Shown piece by piece: positions 27,159 to 35,981 of a stretch of DNA of 64,000 nucleotides. The stretch is from Verrucomicrobiota bacterium (lineage in GTDB: Bacteria > Verrucomicrobiota > Verrucomicrobiae > Limisphaerales > UBA11358), in contig JACZKP010000066.1 in NCBI GenBank assembly GCA_014860005.1, positions 10,861-74,860 of the forward strand, read 5' to 3'. The number at the start of each line of letters is the position of its first letter. Positions within the stretch are counted from its first letter, which is position 1. A program made the position numbers and the translations under genes. The notes under the pieces were generated by a model. That model was not told the DNA's origin and made no database searches. It saw only the letters and a program-made list of their open reading frames with translations.

Positions 27159-28135
27159 AGATCACTGTGCTTGGAGCGGGCGCATGGGGAACGGCCCTGG
27201 CCCGCATGTTGGCCGCGCGCAACCACGCAGTCACACTTTGGGACTACTTCCCGGAAACCGTCGCCGCCATTCGCCAGACTGGCCGCAACGAGCGTTATCT
27301 TCCCGGCGTCGAACTGCCGGCCGGACTCCAGGCGGAAGCCGATGCCGCCGTGGCGGTCAAGGCTGCGGAACTGGTCGTGGTTGCCAGTGTCTCGAAAGGA
27401 TTTCGCAACGCAACACAATGCCTGGGCTCCTTCGGCGGTGTGGTCGTAAGCGTAACCAAGGGCATTGAGTTTGAAACCGGCAACACCATGTCGGACATCC
27501 TGGAAGAAAATGCCCCGCAAGCCCGCATCGTGGCCATGTCCGGCCCGACGCTGGCGACGGAAGTGGCGAAGGGCGTGCCTACGGCCATCGTGGCCGCCAG
27601 CGCGGACGAGGCGGCGGCGCAGACCGTGCAATCGCTGTTTCACAGCCCGGCCTTCCGGGTTTATACCAGCCCCGACATTCACGGCGTGGAACTGGGTGGC
27701 GCGCTCAAGAACGTGATCGCCATTGGCGCCGGCGTGTGCGACGGACTGGGCTTCGGCGACAACTCGAAGGCGGCCCTGGTCACGCGCGCAATTGCCGAGA
27801 TGCGCCGCCTCGGGGTGGCGTGCGGCGCGCAGGCGGACACGTTCACGGGCTTGAGCGGGCTGGGCGATTTGATGGTGACGTGTTTCTCCCGCCTGAGCCG
27901 CAACCGTGGCTTCGGTGAGCGCCTGGGCAAAGGTGAGAAAGCGGAAGCGATTGTTGCGAGCATGACCGCCGTAGCGGAAGGTTATCCCACCGCGCGCTCC
28001 GCGCGTGAACTGGCGCGCAAGCACAATGTCGAAACGCCCATCATCGAAGAAGTGCATGCGATGCTTTACGAAGGCAAGGACGTGCGGCAGGCGGTGCAGG
28101 ATTTGACAGCACGGGAATCGAAGGCGGAGGATTGA
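27155..28135 (+). CDS. gpsA: NAD(P)-dependent glycerol-3-phosphate dehydrogenase
   Basis: 326 residues from the ATG at 27155 with AAAGGAACG upstream. The frame is open further 5' but that part is out of frame with plsY and not expected to be translated. GpsA reduces dihydroxyacetone phosphate to sn-glycerol-3-phosphate. Motifs are the nucleotide site VLGAGAWGTALARML, VSVTKGIEFETGNTMSDIL, MSGPTLATEVAKGVPTA and the catalytic Lys in GALKNVIAIGAGVCDGLGFG. The coding sequence overlaps plsY by 4 bases. Confidence 0.95.
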   Translation: MKITVLGAGAWGTALARMLAARNHAVTLWDYFPETVAAIRQTGRNERYLPGVELPAGLQAEADAAVAVKAAELVVVASVSKGFRNATQCLGSFGGVVVSVTKGIEFETGNTMSDILEENAPQARIVAMSGPTLATEVAKGVPTAIVAASADEAAAQTVQSLFHSPAFRVYTSPDIHGVELGGALKNVIAIGAGVCDGLGFGDNSKAALVTRAIAEMRRLGVACGAQADTFTGLSGLGDLMVTCFSRLSRNRGFGERLGKGEKAEAIVASMTAVAEGYPTARSARELARKHNVETPIIEEVHAMLYEGKDVRQAVQDLTARESKAED

Positions 28136-28244
28136 GAAGACTTCAACAACGCCGCTTTGACTCAAACTAAAGCGCTGCGCAGCAAGCCCGCGTCAGTTTG
28201 GACTAAGGCTGATTCTTAACCGAAAATTAACTGCGGCTTTGGCT

Positions 28245-29963
28245 TCAGGCACTTACCAATGCCAGCACGCGGTCGAGGGCTTCCTCGATTTTTGCGGGGA
28301 CGATGGCCCCGCCGCGGGGTTTGATTTCGACTTCGCCTTTGGCCAGGGATTTCTCGCCGATACTGACGCGAATGGGAAAACCCACAAGGTCGGCGTCTTT
28401 GAATTTCACCCCGGGGCGTTCGTCGCGGTCGTCGAGGATGGTTTCCACCCCGCGCAGGGTGAGTTCGGCGTAAAGCTTTGTGGCCAATATCATGGCGGCG
28501 CTGTCGGGCGCGACGTTGAGCGGGGTGAGGCAGACCTGATAGGGCGCGACGGCGAGCGGCCAGATGACGCCGTCCTTGTCGTTGGATTGTTCGATGACGG
28601 CTTGAAGGGTGCGGGTGATGCCGATGCCGTAACAACCCATGTAGGCGGGAATGCGGGCGCCGGCTTCGTCCAGAAAAGTAGCCTCCATTTTCTCGCTGTA
28701 TTTGGTGCCGAGCTTGAAAACGTGGCCGACTTCGATTGCGCGGCGAATCTTGACGGGTTTGCCGCAGTTGACGCACGGCTCGCCGACATTCACGGTCCGC
28801 AAATCCCGCCACCGCGTCACGGTGACGTCGCGCTCGAGGGAAACATTCCGGAGATGGAAGCCATCCTCGTTCGCCCCGGTGGTCATCTCGTTCGCGCCGC
28901 GCAGGCGTTCGTCGGCATAAACGGGAATGTCCTTTGACTTCTGTGTCGCTGACACGGCACCCAGACTGCCGGGGTGCGCGCCGAGCGCGGCGAAAATCTC
29001 ATCGGCCGTAGCCGCGCGGAAGATTGTCGTGCCCACCCCCGCCGCGAACTTGGTTTCGTTCAACTGGTCGTCGCCGCGCACGAGCGCGATGGCCGGCTTG
29101 TCCTGCACCATGAACACCAGCGTTTTGATCTGGCGATTGGCCGGCACGTTGAATGGAGCTTTGGCAAGCGCCTCGATCGTGACGACGCCAGGCGTGGGAA
29201 ACTTTTCCGGCGGCGCACCCATTTCGCGCGCGGCGGTCTTCGGAATGCCGCTGGTGGCTTTCTCCAGATTCGCCGCGTAGCCGCACGCCTCGCAATAGGC
29301 GACTTCATTCTCGCCGGTTTCGGCCGGGACCATGAATTCGTGGGAAAACTTGCCGCCGATGACGCCGGTGTCGGCCTCGACGGGAAAGGTTTTCAGGCCG
29401 CAACGGGCGAAGATGCGCGTGTAGGCATCATACATTTTCTGGTAGCTCAGTTGCGCGGCTTCGTCCCCCACGTCGAAGCTGTAGGCGTCCTTCATGATGA
29501 ACTCGCGGGCGCGCATGAGGCCGAAGCGGGGGCGGATTTCGTCCCGGAATTTGACCTGAATCTGGTAGAAATTCTTGGGGAGCTGGCGGTAGGAATTGAT
29601 TTCAGCGGCGGCCAGCAGGGTGACAACTTCCTCGTGGGTGGGGCCGAGCAGCCATTCGCGGTTGGCGCTGTCGCGCACCTTGAAGAGCACGTCCCGGGCG
29701 GTTTCGTAACGGCCGCTCTGTTTCCAGATTTCCGGCGGTTGCAGCGCGGGCATGAGCACTTCGATGGCCCCGGCGCGGTCCATTTCTTCGCGGACGATTT
29801 GCTCGATCTTGCGCAGCACGCGCAGGCCCAGCGGCAGAAAGGTGTAAACGCCGCCGGCCAGTTTGCGGATGAGGCCGGCGCGGAGCAGCAGCTTGTGCGA
29901 AACGATTTCCGCGTCCGATGGCGCTTCGCGGAGCGTTGGAATCAATGTTTGGGTCCACTTCAT
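28245..29963 (-). CDS. proS: Prolyl-tRNA synthetase (bacterial type)
   Basis: 572 residues, matching the bacterial-type ProS with the editing insertion between class II motifs 2 and 3. Visible are GVYTFLPLGLRVLRKIEQIV, LGPTHEEVVT, the motif 2 region FRDEIRPRFGLMRAREFIMK and motif 3 GCYGIGITRTLQAVIEQ. The anticodon-binding domain covers the end (IRVSIGEKSLAKGEVEIKP). It charges tRNA-Pro with proline and hydrolyses mischarged Ala-tRNA-Pro. It is convergent with gpsA and divergent from the cas genes. Confidence 0.96.
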   Translation of the reverse strand: MKWTQTLIPTLREAPSDAEIVSHKLLLRAGLIRKLAGGVYTFLPLGLRVLRKIEQIVREEMDRAGAIEVLMPALQPPEIWKQSGRYETARDVLFKVRDSANREWLLGPTHEEVVTLLAAAEINSYRQLPKNFYQIQVKFRDEIRPRFGLMRAREFIMKDAYSFDVGDEAAQLSYQKMYDAYTRIFARCGLKTFPVEADTGVIGGKFSHEFMVPAETGENEVAYCEACGYAANLEKATSGIPKTAAREMGAPPEKFPTPGVVTIEALAKAPFNVPANRQIKTLVFMVQDKPAIALVRGDDQLNETKFAAGVGTTIFRAATADEIFAALGAHPGSLGAVSATQKSKDIPVYADERLRGANEMTTGANEDGFHLRNVSLERDVTVTRWRDLRTVNVGEPCVNCGKPVKIRRAIEVGHVFKLGTKYSEKMEATFLDEAGARIPAYMGCYGIGITRTLQAVIEQSNDKDGVIWPLAVAPYQVCLTPLNVAPDSAAMILATKLYAELTLRGVETILDDRDERPGVKFKDADLVGFPIRVSIGEKSLAKGEVEIKPRGGAIVPAKIEEALDRVLALVSA

Positions 29964-30071
29964 GTGGCGCGGAGCTTACTCAGAAGGGTGGCCGGGAACG
30001 AAGTTTTTTCGCTGCGGGTGGAATGATAATCTCTGCTGGCAAGCCCACGCACACCCGCCGGCAGGCTCCAA

Positions 30072-30401
30072 GTGCTGGTCTGGAAACTCCGACGTAACGC
30101 GGGCATCCTTGCCTGCGGGTTCTGGCGGCATGTCATCGCGCAAATCACGTTGCAAGCCCACTGCCTTTCTGAAATGCACGGCGTGGAGATTCCGCGCGGT
30201 TTCATCTTCCGTTCAGCAGAGCGGCGCCGGGTGGAAGTGGAATTCACGGAAGCCGTCCGCGCGTGGGTGATTGCGGGCGTGCATGATTTTCGCGCGGCAT
30301 TGGCGCGCGGGCAAAACGGTTTTGCACGACAACGACAAGCCGGTTGCGGTGGCTGCATCTATCGCGCGCATTGCTGGCCGGAGGAATGGCCGCATGTTTG
30401 A
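30072..30401 (+). pseudogene. cas4: 5'-truncated cas4 remnant
   Basis: Only the C-terminal half of a Cas4 nuclease is recognisable, from about base 30129. It covers ITLQAHCLSEMHGVEIPRG, FIFRSAERRRVEVEFTEAVR and the three-cysteine iron-sulfur end CGGCIYRAHC. The frame is open only back to a stop at 30027-30029, and the residues before 30129 do not look like Cas4. The RecB-type nuclease motifs and the first cluster cysteine are therefore missing. Fewer than 170 bases separate the surviving part from the start of proS, too few for the lost half. A GCGGGCA/TGCCTGC hairpin (30099-30116) lies at the break. The stop overlaps the cas1 start by 8 bases, as in intact cas4-cas1 pairs. Confidence 0.75.
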
Positions 30402-31380
30402 TGAATCCTCACAAATCAGCCTGCTCCTGAGCGAACGCATCGAAAGCCTCGACGTTGAGCGCGACACGCTCATCGTCCGACTCAAGGAGGAAAAGCCCCG
30501 CAAGTATCCGCTGCGTTCACTGCGGGAAATCATCCTTCTGCACGCCTGCACGATTGAGAGCAACGCGCTCGCGGCGCTGGCGGATGCGAATGTTCCACTG
30601 CTGCTCTTGAACGGGCGGGGAGAATACGCCGCCACACTCCATCCCGGCCCGCTCAAAAACTTTTATCCACGGCAGGCGCAGTTCGATGCCTACCGCGATC
30701 CCGCGCGGCGGCTCGAAGTCGCGCGACGTATTGTCGCTGTAAAACTCGATTCCTTCCGCCGCATCGCCCGCGAACGTGATGATGGTTATGACCCGGCCAA
30801 GGAAGATGCCTCGCTCACATCCGCGATGTCGTTGGATGAAGTGCGCGGCGTGGAAGGCGCGGCCACGCGTGAACATTATGCCCGCATGAGCAAATGGCTG
30901 CGGGGCGGGGAATTTGTTTTTGTCGAACGCACCAAACGCCCCCCGCGCGATCCGGTCAATGCGCTCCTGAGCCTTTCCTACACGCTCACGATGAACACCA
31001 CGCTTGCTGCGGTGAACACCGTCGGCCTCGATCCAGCTTTCGGTTTTCTCCACGAAGATTATTACGGTCGCCCCTCGCTTGCGTGTGACCTGATGGAATC
31101 ATGGCGCGCGGACGTGGCGGAGCGGTTCGTCCTACGAGCATTGAACCGGAAGGAACTGCGCCGCGAACATTTTGATGCTGGCAATCCCGCCGAGGGCGTT
31201 CTGCTGAATGCCGAGGGCCGGAAGGAATACTTTGGCCGTTGGTTTCCCTTCATTCACGAGGAGAAACGTTCGCTGCCAGGCTTCGTCGTAGAAATGACTT
31301 TCCGCGAAGCCATTTTTGCCCATGTCCGCGCGTTCGCCAAATGGCTGCGTGGTGAGGCGGATTCATGGCCACCAGCCTGA
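30394..31380 (+). CDS. cas1: CRISPR-associated endonuclease Cas1
   Basis: 328 residues from the ATG at 30394, with GAGG at 30381-30384. Cas1 is the integrase of CRISPR spacer acquisition. The catalytic residues are all visible: Glu ~154 in VRGVEGAATREHY, His ~220 in GFLHEDYYGRPS and Asp ~232 in SLACDLMESWR. The conserved RPPRDPVNALLSLSYTLTMN helix is also present. The N-terminal beta domain (residues 1-75) and the helical C-terminal domain look complete. The gene overlaps the cas4 remnant by 8 bases and cas2 by 16 bases. The gene order cas4-cas1-cas2 occurs in several type I and type V systems; no effector gene is present to fix the subtype. Confidence 0.95.
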   Translation: MFDESSQISLLLSERIESLDVERDTLIVRLKEEKPRKYPLRSLREIILLHACTIESNALAALADANVPLLLLNGRGEYAATLHPGPLKNFYPRQAQFDAYRDPARRLEVARRIVAVKLDSFRRIARERDDGYDPAKEDASLTSAMSLDEVRGVEGAATREHYARMSKWLRGGEFVFVERTKRPPRDPVNALLSLSYTLTMNTTLAAVNTVGLDPAFGFLHEDYYGRPSLACDLMESWRADVAERFVLRALNRKELRREHFDAGNPAEGVLLNAEGRKEYFGRWFPFIHEEKRSLPGFVVEMTFREAIFAHVRAFAKWLRGEADSWPPA

Positions 31381-31661
31381 GCGTGAAAAAGTTCATCCTG
31401 GGCTACGACATTCCCGAAGATCGCCTGCGGACGAGGCTGGCGCGGTTTTGCGAACGATTCGGAGTGCGCGTGCAATACAGCGTGTTTGAGTTTCGACTGA
31501 CGGAATCGGATTACGTCGCCTTTCGGGGAGAATTGGATCGCGGCGGCTGGCTGAACGGCAAACATGCGCTGCTCATTTACCCGCTTCATGACGATGATCT
31601 GGAAAACGTGGAACGCCACGGTGCAGTACGGGTCTGGCAGGCCACGTTTGAATTTCTCTGA
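31365..31661 (+). CDS. cas2: CRISPR-associated protein Cas2
   Basis: 98 residues. Cas2 forms the central dimer of the Cas1-Cas2 integration complex. The ferredoxin-like fold and motifs are clear: KFILGYDIPEDRLRTRLARF with its conserved Asp, and CERFGVRVQYSVFEFRLTES. The 5' end overlaps cas1 by 16 bases, so the two are translated together. The protein looks full-length. Downstream there is no CRISPR array, only a spacer with a 24-bp perfect inverted repeat. Confidence 0.95.
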   Translation: MATSLSVKKFILGYDIPEDRLRTRLARFCERFGVRVQYSVFEFRLTESDYVAFRGELDRGGWLNGKHALLIYPLHDDDLENVERHGAVRVWQATFEFL

Positions 31662-32056
31662 CGAAAGACTTGCGCCCAGATTGGTAGCAGCGTAAAACGG
31701 CGGCGTTAGAATTTACTTTGATTCGATCTGGCACGCCTATCCGCCCAACGGAACTCGACGTGACCCGCAAACATCAGCGATTCAGGAAACCGCAAGCGGT
31801 GGATGAACCGCCCCGTTCAGCGTTCCTTGAAAGTTTAACGAAGTCAGACGATTGCGTTTGGAATTTGCCCGAACCGGTTTCCCGTGCAACTCATGCCCGA
31901 AAAATTTACACGAGTTTGCGCGCGAGCCGCTAAACAGCAAGCGGCTCGCGCGCAAACTCGTGTGATTCAACAGGCGAAGAGTCTGGCTCGCTGACGTTCG
32001 CGGGGTTGGTTTCAAAGTATCGTGACAAATGGGCAAATCGAAGTCACACGTTGGTG
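31662..32056. other. Spacer between cas2 and a convergent small gene
   Basis: Nothing with coding character is visible. This is where a CRISPR leader and array would be expected for an active locus, but no direct repeats of 25-40 bases are present. The only structure is the inverted repeat at 31908-31963. Confidence 0.6.
31908..31963. repeat. Perfect 24-bp inverted repeat with 8-base loop
   Basis: Left arm 31908-31931 (starts ACACGAGTTTGCGCGCGAGC), loop AAACAGCA at 31932-31939, right arm 31940-31963, exactly complementary over all 24 bases. On the minus strand the stem is followed by AAATTTTT, so it could stop transcription of the minus-strand gene at 32057-32260. The length and perfection exceed an ordinary terminator. 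It may be a palindromic mobile repeat or a two-way terminator between convergent genes. Confidence 0.85.
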
Positions 32057-32260
32057 TCAACGGCTACGAGCTGAGGTTTGTGCATTGGCGCTGTAAATAA
32101 TCTGGAGGGCCTTGTCCTTCAATCGGCGACGTTCCTCATCCGAAAGCTGGTTGCACCGTTGGCGGGTGCGCTCGCACACCGCTTCCCAGTCAATCGGCTT
32201 TCGCCGGGTCGTCTCCGATGTCTTCTTCACCACGTTAGTCTGCCTCTTAAGACTGGCCAT
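32057..32260 (-). CDS. Small basic hypothetical protein
   Basis: 67 residues, rich in Arg, Lys, Glu and Gln and probably helical (PIDWEAVCERTRQRCNQLSD, EERRRLKDKALQIIYSANAQ). The family is not recognised; the amphipathic character would suit a small regulator or antitoxin, but no partner gene is next to it. It lies 20 bases downstream of the fumarylacetoacetate-hydrolase-family gene on the same strand and could be its translational companion. Confidence 0.4.
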   Translation of the reverse strand: MASLKRQTNVVKKTSETTRRKPIDWEAVCERTRQRCNQLSDEERRRLKDKALQIIYSANAQTSARSR

Positions 32261-32280
32261 CGCAAATCAATCCTCACCCC

Positions 32281-33036
32281 TCACTTGACCGGGTTGACCA
32301 GCGGCGCCATGCCCTGAATCCGCACCTCCAGCCGGTCACCGGATTGAATTGGCCCGGCGCCGCTCGGGGTGCCGGTGAGAATGAGGTCGCCCGGCAACAG
32401 GGTCATGTTCGCGGAAATGAAGCTGACAAGCTGGTGACAGTTGAAGATGAGCTGGGCGGTGTTGGCATTTTGGCGAAGCTGGCCGTTTTGGAACAACTGG
32501 AGCGTGAGATTTTGCGGATCCATCTGCGTTTCGATGTATGGCCCGAGCGGCAGAAAGGTGTCGAATGACTTGGCGCGGCACCACTGGCTTTCGGAGTTCT
32601 GCACCGTCCGGTCGGTGATGTCCTGGGCCGGCGCGTAGCCGAGGATATAACGCGCTGCCGCGGTGGGCGGCACATTGCGCACGCGGCGGCCCATCACAAT
32701 CGCCAGTTCCGCCTCGAAATCCACGCGGTGATGCGGGTGGGGAATCTCAATCTTCGCGCCGTCCGGCAGAAGCGCCGACGGCGCTTTGAACCAGAAGAGC
32801 GGTTCCTTGGGCAACGGCTGACCGGGGTCGCGCACGTGATCGGCATAATTCAGACCCACCGCGATGATTTTCGTCGGCGTCACCGGTGTCAGGGTGCGAA
32901 TCCCCTTGGCTGGGGTGGCCTTGCGATCAAACGATGGCGAACCGAAGAGGTCGCCGCGCAGCCGGAACAATTCGCCATCCACCACTTTCGCGTGGAAAAT
33001 GTCGTCGCTCTTCTGAAATCGGCCAATGGCTGCCAT
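32281..33036 (-). CDS. Fumarylacetoacetate hydrolase family protein
   Basis: 251 residues from the ATG at 33036. The frame extends to 33111, but the family normally begins with the sequence that starts here (IGRFQKSDDIFHAKVVDGEL). The catalytic core has KIIAVGLNYADHVRD, PLFWFKAPSALLPDGAKIEI, the metal ligands in VDFEAELAIVMGR, AQDITDRTVQ and LTGTPSGAGPIQSGDRLEVR. FAH-family enzymes cleave C-C bonds in acylpyruvates or hydrate 2-oxo-pent-4-enoates, using Mg2+. The substrate is not identifiable. No aromatic-degradation neighbours are present; 2-keto-3-deoxy-sugar acid metabolism is also possible. Confidence 0.9.
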   Translation of the reverse strand: MAAIGRFQKSDDIFHAKVVDGELFRLRGDLFGSPSFDRKATPAKGIRTLTPVTPTKIIAVGLNYADHVRDPGQPLPKEPLFWFKAPSALLPDGAKIEIPHPHHRVDFEAELAIVMGRRVRNVPPTAAARYILGYAPAQDITDRTVQNSESQWCRAKSFDTFLPLGPYIETQMDPQNLTLQLFQNGQLRQNANTAQLIFNCHQLVSFISANMTLLPGDLILTGTPSGAGPIQSGDRLEVRIQGMAPLVNPVK

Positions 33037-33289
33037 AAGCGCAACGGGAACGTAACCGATGCCAAATTTGTCGGGCAAGACCAAAGACCGCGTGGCGCTT
33101 CTTGCGGCCATCCAACGGAGTGATTCCGCGGCGTCTCCTCCGCCCGGTCACAGGATCGGTTCGATCACGTTGCTGGACTGTCGCGACAAGCAGTTTCTTC
33201 AACCGTAACCGCTCCAAAGACCCAAGCGAACGCAGCCCAAGGCAGCAACCGCTCTGGTTCGATGAAATTCGCTCGAGGTTGAAGTGCGC

Positions 33290-35614
33290 CTATTCATTCG
33301 GAACCGCAGATTCACCGGCTGATGGCCGCGACTTGAGTTGTTCGAGATATTTCCTTGCGGGCACAAGCCGGGGCTCCAGTCGGAGCGCCGCTTCGAAGTG
33401 ACGGATCGCCTCGGCTTCGCGACCTTGTTTGAACAGCGCCACACCGAGGTTCAAGTGCAGCAGCGGACTGTCCGGCTTGAGTTTCAGCGCGGCTTCAAAT
33501 TCCTGCTGCGCTTCCCTGGCCTGGTTGGCGAAGGCGAGTTCCTCCCCCAGAAAAGCCCGCGCCTCCCAGAATCCGGCGTCAAGTCGCACCGCCTCGCGCG
33601 CCTGCTGGATGGCCTCGTCGGTGCGCTTCAATTTCGACAAGGCTTTGGCGGCCTTCAGGTGAATGTCGGGACTCTGCGGTAGAAACTGGCCGGCGCGGTC
33701 GAAGTGCTGCAATGCTTCCTCAGCCCGGCCTTCGGCGAAACTTAATGTGCCGAGTTCCAGCCAGCCGGCGCCGAGGTCGGGGCGCAACGTCACGGCGTGG
33801 TTGAGCCATTGGCGTGCCTCCTCCCGCTCACCTTGCCCGGCCAGCAACCGCCCAACCTGATAATGCCCGAGATGATGATGCGGAATCAGCGACTGAACCT
33901 GCCGCCATTCCTCAGTGGCGACTGGCAAATCGCGCGTCGCCTCCAGAAACTCGGCATGGTTCCAGTGCAGTCGAAAGTCCTCCGGGCGATGCTGGATGGC
34001 CTCCCGGTAAAGCGCACGCGCCGCGACCGCGTTGGTCGCAGTCAGTTGTTTGCTGATCTCGCTCAACTGCGCCTGCCAGAACTTCATGCGCCGCGAGTTG
34101 TCCGGTTGGCCCGCGAAGGGCGGTTGCTGAAGCCGCCGCAAGACATTGTCATACACCTCGCGGCGATTCCAGTCCGTCAACCCCAGCGCGCGTTCGCATC
34201 GTTCCTGCGTGGCCCAATCGGAGCTGGCTTGCCCGGTGATGGGTGAAGGCAAAAGCCCCGCAATGCGCTCCGCCAGTGCGCGCGCCAGCCGATAGTTGCC
34301 AGCAAACGTAAAATGGACGTGCTCGTAAAACGATTCGTCGCCGGGAATGCCGACCGGACTGTGCGCCGCCATCACGGCTTGCGCGTCGAACAAATGCACG
34401 CCCCGACCGGCGTGCGCCCGGCCGGTTTCCTCGATGATGGCATTCAGCCGCGAATCCGCGCGGAAGGGCAGCGCGTCATCGTCGCGCGCCTGGGAGAAAC
34501 GGGCCTGCGCGGCGGCGTGGTTTGACACCGCGAGTTGACACTGGCCGAGGCGGTACTGGATATCCGCGTGGCGCGGCGACATGGCTGCGGCGCGTTCGTA
34601 GGCCTGAATCGCGCCCGGCCAGTCGCCCGCTGTCTGAGCGGCAACGGCACTGGTCACCAGCCTGGCAAAGTCTGGCGGCAGATTCGTGCCGGTGGCCAGG
34701 CCCGGTCGTGCCGCAAGCGGGGCAAAGTCCTTGAGATTCACCGCCACCGTGCTCAGCACGATGGGAATCCCGGCGCGCTGGCCGGTGCGGAGTATTTTTT
34801 CGAGGTTCGCGCGGAAATTGCGATAAACCGTTTCCCGCGCCGGATCGTCGGGCGCGAGTTGGTGCTCCAGAAACAGTTTCATCCCCTCCCAGGTCCGCCC
34901 GCGGTCCTGCCCGCGTCCGGGCAATCTGATATCCGCCAGCGCTTGTGTGAGCCGCAGCCGGCCCAGCGCCAGCCGGAGTCGCACCAGCCAGCCGGGGGGC
35001 GCTTTGACTCCGAAGGCGGTGGCCGCGCCAAAAGGACCGACCATCTCGTTGTTGCCCATATAGACAACCCACAAATCTCCTTCCCGCCGCGCACATTCGC
35101 GGGCGATGGGCAGGATCGTGTGCGAGTTGATGGCGGTCATGGCCACGCACACCAGTTCGAAGTCGGTGCCGGGATACCGCTCCCGCAGCAGCGCCTCAAG
35201 GTAACGGCCAAAACCATAAGCCGGCGCCGGATCACCCAGGGCCGCCGATTCGCCCAACAGAAAAATCCGGTATCGGCCCGGCGGCTTTTGCGCGCGCATC
35301 ACCACCGGCGCCGGACTGCGCGCCAGTTCCGGTGGAAAGAATTGCAGACCGAACTTTTCACTCTCCACCAAGCACGCTTCGCCGTTGAGGGTGGCAGGTT
35401 TGAAAAAGGTCGTCGGCTGGCCGTAACCCACCAGGCGCAATGCCAGTTCAACGCCACCCAACAATAACAACGGCACCAGCGTCATGGCGGTGATCCGGAA
35501 CCACCAGAGCCGCCGGCCTGTCAGCGATTGGGACGGCGACGGTTTGGCGGCGGAGGACGGCACTCCGGCTGGACTCCGCTTCAGATGCTTCGGGTGGCGC
35601 TTCAACGCGCGCAC
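33290..35614 (-). CDS. Membrane-anchored SGNH-like protein with C-terminal TPR repeats
   Basis: About 774 residues from a GTG at 35614; the frame is open to 35935, but the extra part is low-complexity and repeat-derived, and a TTG at 35605 is another option. After a basic start there is one transmembrane helix (FRITAMTLVPLLLLGGVELALRL). An SGNH/GDSL-like domain follows: RIFLLGESAALGDPAPAYGF with the block I Ser, YMGNNEMVGPFGA, and SFYEHVHFTFAGN near the expected His. From about residue 330 onward TPR motifs dominate, the last 200 residues being regular (LNLGVALFKQGREAEAIRHF). It is probably an extracytoplasmic acyl-esterase or scaffold. No family name is certain. Confidence 0.8.
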   Translation of the reverse strand: MRALKRHPKHLKRSPAGVPSSAAKPSPSQSLTGRRLWWFRITAMTLVPLLLLGGVELALRLVGYGQPTTFFKPATLNGEACLVESEKFGLQFFPPELARSPAPVVMRAQKPPGRYRIFLLGESAALGDPAPAYGFGRYLEALLRERYPGTDFELVCVAMTAINSHTILPIARECARREGDLWVVYMGNNEMVGPFGAATAFGVKAPPGWLVRLRLALGRLRLTQALADIRLPGRGQDRGRTWEGMKLFLEHQLAPDDPARETVYRNFRANLEKILRTGQRAGIPIVLSTVAVNLKDFAPLAARPGLATGTNLPPDFARLVTSAVAAQTAGDWPGAIQAYERAAAMSPRHADIQYRLGQCQLAVSNHAAAQARFSQARDDDALPFRADSRLNAIIEETGRAHAGRGVHLFDAQAVMAAHSPVGIPGDESFYEHVHFTFAGNYRLARALAERIAGLLPSPITGQASSDWATQERCERALGLTDWNRREVYDNVLRRLQQPPFAGQPDNSRRMKFWQAQLSEISKQLTATNAVAARALYREAIQHRPEDFRLHWNHAEFLEATRDLPVATEEWRQVQSLIPHHHLGHYQVGRLLAGQGEREEARQWLNHAVTLRPDLGAGWLELGTLSFAEGRAEEALQHFDRAGQFLPQSPDIHLKAAKALSKLKRTDEAIQQAREAVRLDAGFWEARAFLGEELAFANQAREAQQEFEAALKLKPDSPLLHLNLGVALFKQGREAEAIRHFEAALRLEPRLVPARKYLEQLKSRPSAGESAVPNE

Positions 35615-35803
35615 GCTAACATTCGGGGCGGGCCGCGCAAAATCAATTTGGGTTTCCGCCGGGTCGCGGCACTTCGCCGAGCGGCAATTTCGCAGCCGCG
35701 CTCGCCCGCCGCAAATGCGGTGCTGAAAACGCACGCACTCCAGACGCTGCGCGGCACGAGGACACAGGGCGGCGAAGCCGCAACCAAAGCGCGGGCTGAA
35801 AGA

Positions 35804-35877
35804 AACCGCAGAGACGCGATACACGCAAAGCTTTGTCGAACCGTTTTTTTCTCGGTGTCCGTCGCGTCTCTGCGGTT
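35804..35877. repeat. Inverted repeat of the dispersed-palindrome type
   Basis: Arms AACCGCAGAGACGCGA (35804-35819) and TCGCGTCTCTGCGGTT (35862-35877) are perfectly complementary over 16 bases, with 42 bases between them. The interior contains further pairing (ACAC with GTGT) and a run of T. This sort of palindrome occurs in many copies in some environmental genomes; whether it does here cannot be seen. Confidence 0.8.
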
Positions 35878-35948
35878 GGTTTGCTGCCCCAGGAATCTTC
35901 GCCGGCCGCGACGAAGTTGGGAGATGGCACTGCACGGACCTCGCGACA

Positions 35949-35981
35949 GCGTCTGGAGTGCGGTGACTTCAGCCTCGCTTT
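35949..35981 (+). repeat. Degenerate dispersed repeat, copy 1
   Basis: The 33 bases beginning GCGTCTGGAGTGCGGTGACT align with 40501-40533 (beginning GCGTCCTGGACTGCGGTAGT) at roughly three quarters of positions, with one gap on each side. The shared pattern is GCGTC-TGGA-TGCGGT followed by C and T and ending CGCTTT. Confidence 0.5.

Noticed and set aside
31662..32056. A CRISPR array downstream of cas2
   Set aside because: No repeated units of 25-40 bases with regular spacing are present; the only structure is one inverted repeat.
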